From: a virus | Length of the DNA stretch: 23,631 nt | Virus record (IMG/VR): IMGVR_UViG_3300035698_008285 | Coordinates: 1 to 23,631 of that record | Reading direction: 5' to 3' (one strand) | Program-made: the position numbers and the translations under genes | Part shown: one piece after another, positions 22,005 to 23,631 of the stretch | Layout of the letters: each line of letters begins with the position of its first letter | Position numbering within the stretch: position 1 is the stretch's first letter | Notes under the pieces: generated by a model | Database searches by the model: none | What the model was told of the DNA's origin: nothing | Seen by the model: only the letters and a program-made list of their open reading frames with translations

Positions 22005-23516
22005 TTAGTCTTCTTCGTCATCTTCAATATCTTTTTTATTCGGGTCAATACCATCAGGGTTGTTTTTAGCTTCTTCCTTTGCTAACTCCGCAGCTTCTTC
22101 CTCTTCTTCTGCGAGGTACTTTTCAATTTCATCCTGCATATCCTTAACCAGATCTGCATCCAGTCCAATAATATTGATCAAGTACTGGTCAGTCGTCATC
22201 AATCCTTCGACTCCACCCTGCACATATGACTTCATTGCTTCCGTCAGCACCTTAGCCACGTCCGCTTGTTCCTTCTCTGATGGTTCTAGCATGCTTGGCC
22301 ATAACACTTTGAACTTGTCTTCTCCAGGCTGTGGTAGCACAGCTAGATCAATCAATCGCTGAATGAAAGGCCTCACTACGTATGGAGTGAGGTATTGTTT
22401 TTGCCGGGATGCCATACGCTTGGCCCATGCTGTGGCGTCTTGTCCTCCTGCAAGTTTTCCTTCTTCAGTACCCATGAAGATTCTGAACGGAATTCCTTTT
22501 GCAAGTGCTATCAACTTCAACTGACTGGTTATCTGCGGATTCGGATCGACAACCTGTGGAGCAAGCGAATGAACTTTCACACCGACTGTTTTGAGTGCTC
22601 GTTGGAGTCCATTCGTATAATCGAGGAGTTCTGTTTTGAGTGCGTCCGTATCGATCGCATCTGCACCCTGCTCAAGCAATGCAGGATCTACTTCAAAGTT
22701 GAGACCTGGAAAAGCACCCTGCCAATACATTTCTGCGGAACCCCCTGCAACCTTTCGTAAATCTTGAAGGCGATTGAAAACATCACGGAGTCTGCTGATG
22801 CCCACTATGTCACTCATTCGACGGTTATCCGCTAGATGAACGACGCGTGAGAAATGAACTTTCTGTTTGCTTAAGCTGGTAGCTTGCTTGGTGTCGTTAG
22901 CAAAGGTCACAGTATATATAGTCGGTTGTCCGAACCGTTCATTCGTCACATCTTGTTCCGTTGCATCAATCGTTAATACGCTTTCATCAAACACACGAGT
23001 ATATAGCAACTGCAATCCTTCTGAGGGTTCAACAGGTTCATTGAGTTGCTTGCCATCACTGAAGCCAAGCAGAATGATACCATAATCACCAAGACCACTA
23101 AGTATATCCCCACGTGCCATGATCGAGTAGAGATCTTTCTGTTCTTCAAGTTCCCTCCATGCAGTTTCGAATGGAGATTCGTCGGAGGTTTCATTATCCA
23201 CAATATCGGGGTCTTCTTGCCAGCACTCCTCCGGAATGATATGGACTACTCGCTTTGCAAACCCTTCCTTAGTGTACATATCATTATAATCGTTGGATGT
23301 GGGATTGACTACGTAACCACAATCTTCATCGAGGTTTCTACGGGGATCAAGCATCTTCCTCCACAGTTCACTCCTCGTGCTGAGTTCATTTGTCAGCACC
23401 TCTGCAGTACCGCTCAGATGATTGCCCATTAGTCGTGCAGCAATCATTTTCTTTTTGTTTGCAATTACTGCTAGAGCTTTTGTCGAAGGTGTGTTTTTCT
23501 TTGCTTGCTTTGCCAT
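22005..23516 (-). CDS. Phage portal protein, DUF1073-type
   Basis: The 503-residue protein has the length and pattern of DUF1073 portals: an N-terminal helical part, then YTKEGFAKRVVHIIPEECWQ, GDILSGLGDYGIILLGFSD, KVHFSRVVHLADNR, and later GIPFRIFMGTEEGKLAGGQD with ATAWAKRMASRQKQYL, the conserved block before the C-terminal clip and wing segments. The last 60 residues are strongly acidic (AEEEEEAAELAKEE and a DDEED end). It forms the dodecameric ring through which DNA enters. The ATG follows the terminase stop by one base, with AGGAG 13 bases upstream inside the terminase end. Confidence 0.88.
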   Translation of the reverse strand: MAKQAKKNTPSTKALAVIANKKKMIAARLMGNHLSGTAEVLTNELSTRSELWRKMLDPRRNLDEDCGYVVNPTSNDYNDMYTKEGFAKRVVHIIPEECWQEDPDIVDNETSDESPFETAWRELEEQKDLYSIMARGDILSGLGDYGIILLGFSDGKQLNEPVEPSEGLQLLYTRVFDESVLTIDATEQDVTNERFGQPTIYTVTFANDTKQATSLSKQKVHFSRVVHLADNRRMSDIVGISRLRDVFNRLQDLRKVAGGSAEMYWQGAFPGLNFEVDPALLEQGADAIDTDALKTELLDYTNGLQRALKTVGVKVHSLAPQVVDPNPQITSQLKLIALAKGIPFRIFMGTEEGKLAGGQDATAWAKRMASRQKQYLTPYVVRPFIQRLIDLAVLPQPGEDKFKVLWPSMLEPSEKEQADVAKVLTEAMKSYVQGGVEGLMTTDQYLINIIGLDADLVKDMQDEIEKYLAEEEEEAAELAKEEAKNNPDGIDPNKKDIEDDEED

Positions 23517-23517
23517 G

Positions 23518-23631
23518 TTATCTCAATGCTCCTATGTATTTTCTTTTCGCAACTAAGTAAGCGAATGCTCCTGTTGAAGCATCGATCTGATCTTTGTATT
23601 TGCTCTGCTCCCGGAACGCCCGCATCTCATC
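23518..23631 (-). CDS. Terminase large subunit, C-terminal end (partial)
   Basis: Only the last 37 codons are in the window, reading DEMRAFREQSKYKDQIDAST, then GAFAYLVAKRKYIGALR and a stop at 23518. A D-Q-I-D-A stretch followed by an Ala-rich helix is typical of the end of the nuclease domain of large terminases, and the gene is immediately upstream of the portal. The rest, including the ATPase motifs, lies beyond the right edge, so the call rests on this pattern and on gene order. Confidence 0.7.
   Translation of the reverse strand, partial: DEMRAFREQSKYKDQIDASTGAFAYLVAKRKYIGALR

Noticed and set aside
1-23631. tRNA or rRNA genes, integrase, attachment sites and insertion sequences
   Set aside because: None seen by eye. 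The gaps between genes are short, and the only mobile element is the intein-linked endonuclease.

Overview
The window is the virion-structure region of a tailed double-stranded DNA phage or prophage with a long, non-contractile-type tail. The evidence is the block of recognisable head and tail genes: the end of the large terminase, a DUF1073-type portal, an SPP1 gp7/Mu F-type head protein, a DUF2213-type prohead protease, an encapsulin-like major capsid protein, head-tail connectors, a tail tube protein, a tail assembly chaperone and a tape measure. Nearly everything is on the minus strand, so the biological order runs from high to low coordinates. Genes are tightly packed, with many ATGA or TAATG stop/start overlaps, and no gap exceeds 300 bases. 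The host cannot be named. A lipoprotein signal with a lipobox and a heptosyltransferase-like gene would fit a Gram-negative host, but that is only suggestive.

Layout in transcription order. 23631-21721: terminase end, portal, small zinc-ribbon protein. 21721-18386: the Mu F-like head protein gene, broken into two separately coded halves. The first half ends in an N-terminal intein fragment and the second begins with a C-terminal intein fragment. Between them, on the opposite strand and with its own promoter and ribosome binding site, lies an endonuclease gene with five zinc-finger-like units and a Vsr-like (EDxHD-type) nuclease domain. Splicing would rebuild a head protein of about 710 residues that ends in a basic linker and an HELGH zincin-like domain. 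18355-16085: small cysteine, membrane and hypothetical proteins. 16088-10773: a glycan-related island of two DxD glycosyltransferases, one small methyltransferase, a GT-D glycosyltransferase fused to a methyltransferase, an FkbM-type methyltransferase and a GT9-like glycosyltransferase.

10789-7432: a DUF2292-like small protein, a strong intrinsic terminator preceded by a second hairpin, the protease gene with an apparent internal start for a scaffold protein, a decoration-like protein and the major capsid protein, followed by another terminator. 7323-4996: a hypothetical protein, a DUF115/sialyltransferase-like protein, a 37-residue basic protein, a lipoprotein and two small membrane proteins (one holin-like). 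4994-1: head-tail adaptor, stopper, gp10-like neck protein, tail terminator, tail tube, tail chaperone with a classical -1 slippery site, and the start of the tape measure, which runs off the left edge.

The most unusual element is the fractured head gene: a split intein whose halves flank an antisense endonuclease, inserted exactly at the conserved Cys of the Mu F motif, in a virion protein that also carries a putative metallopeptidase. The glycan enzyme island inside a structural operon is the second point of interest. Function calls are from motif recognition by eye; no database search was run.
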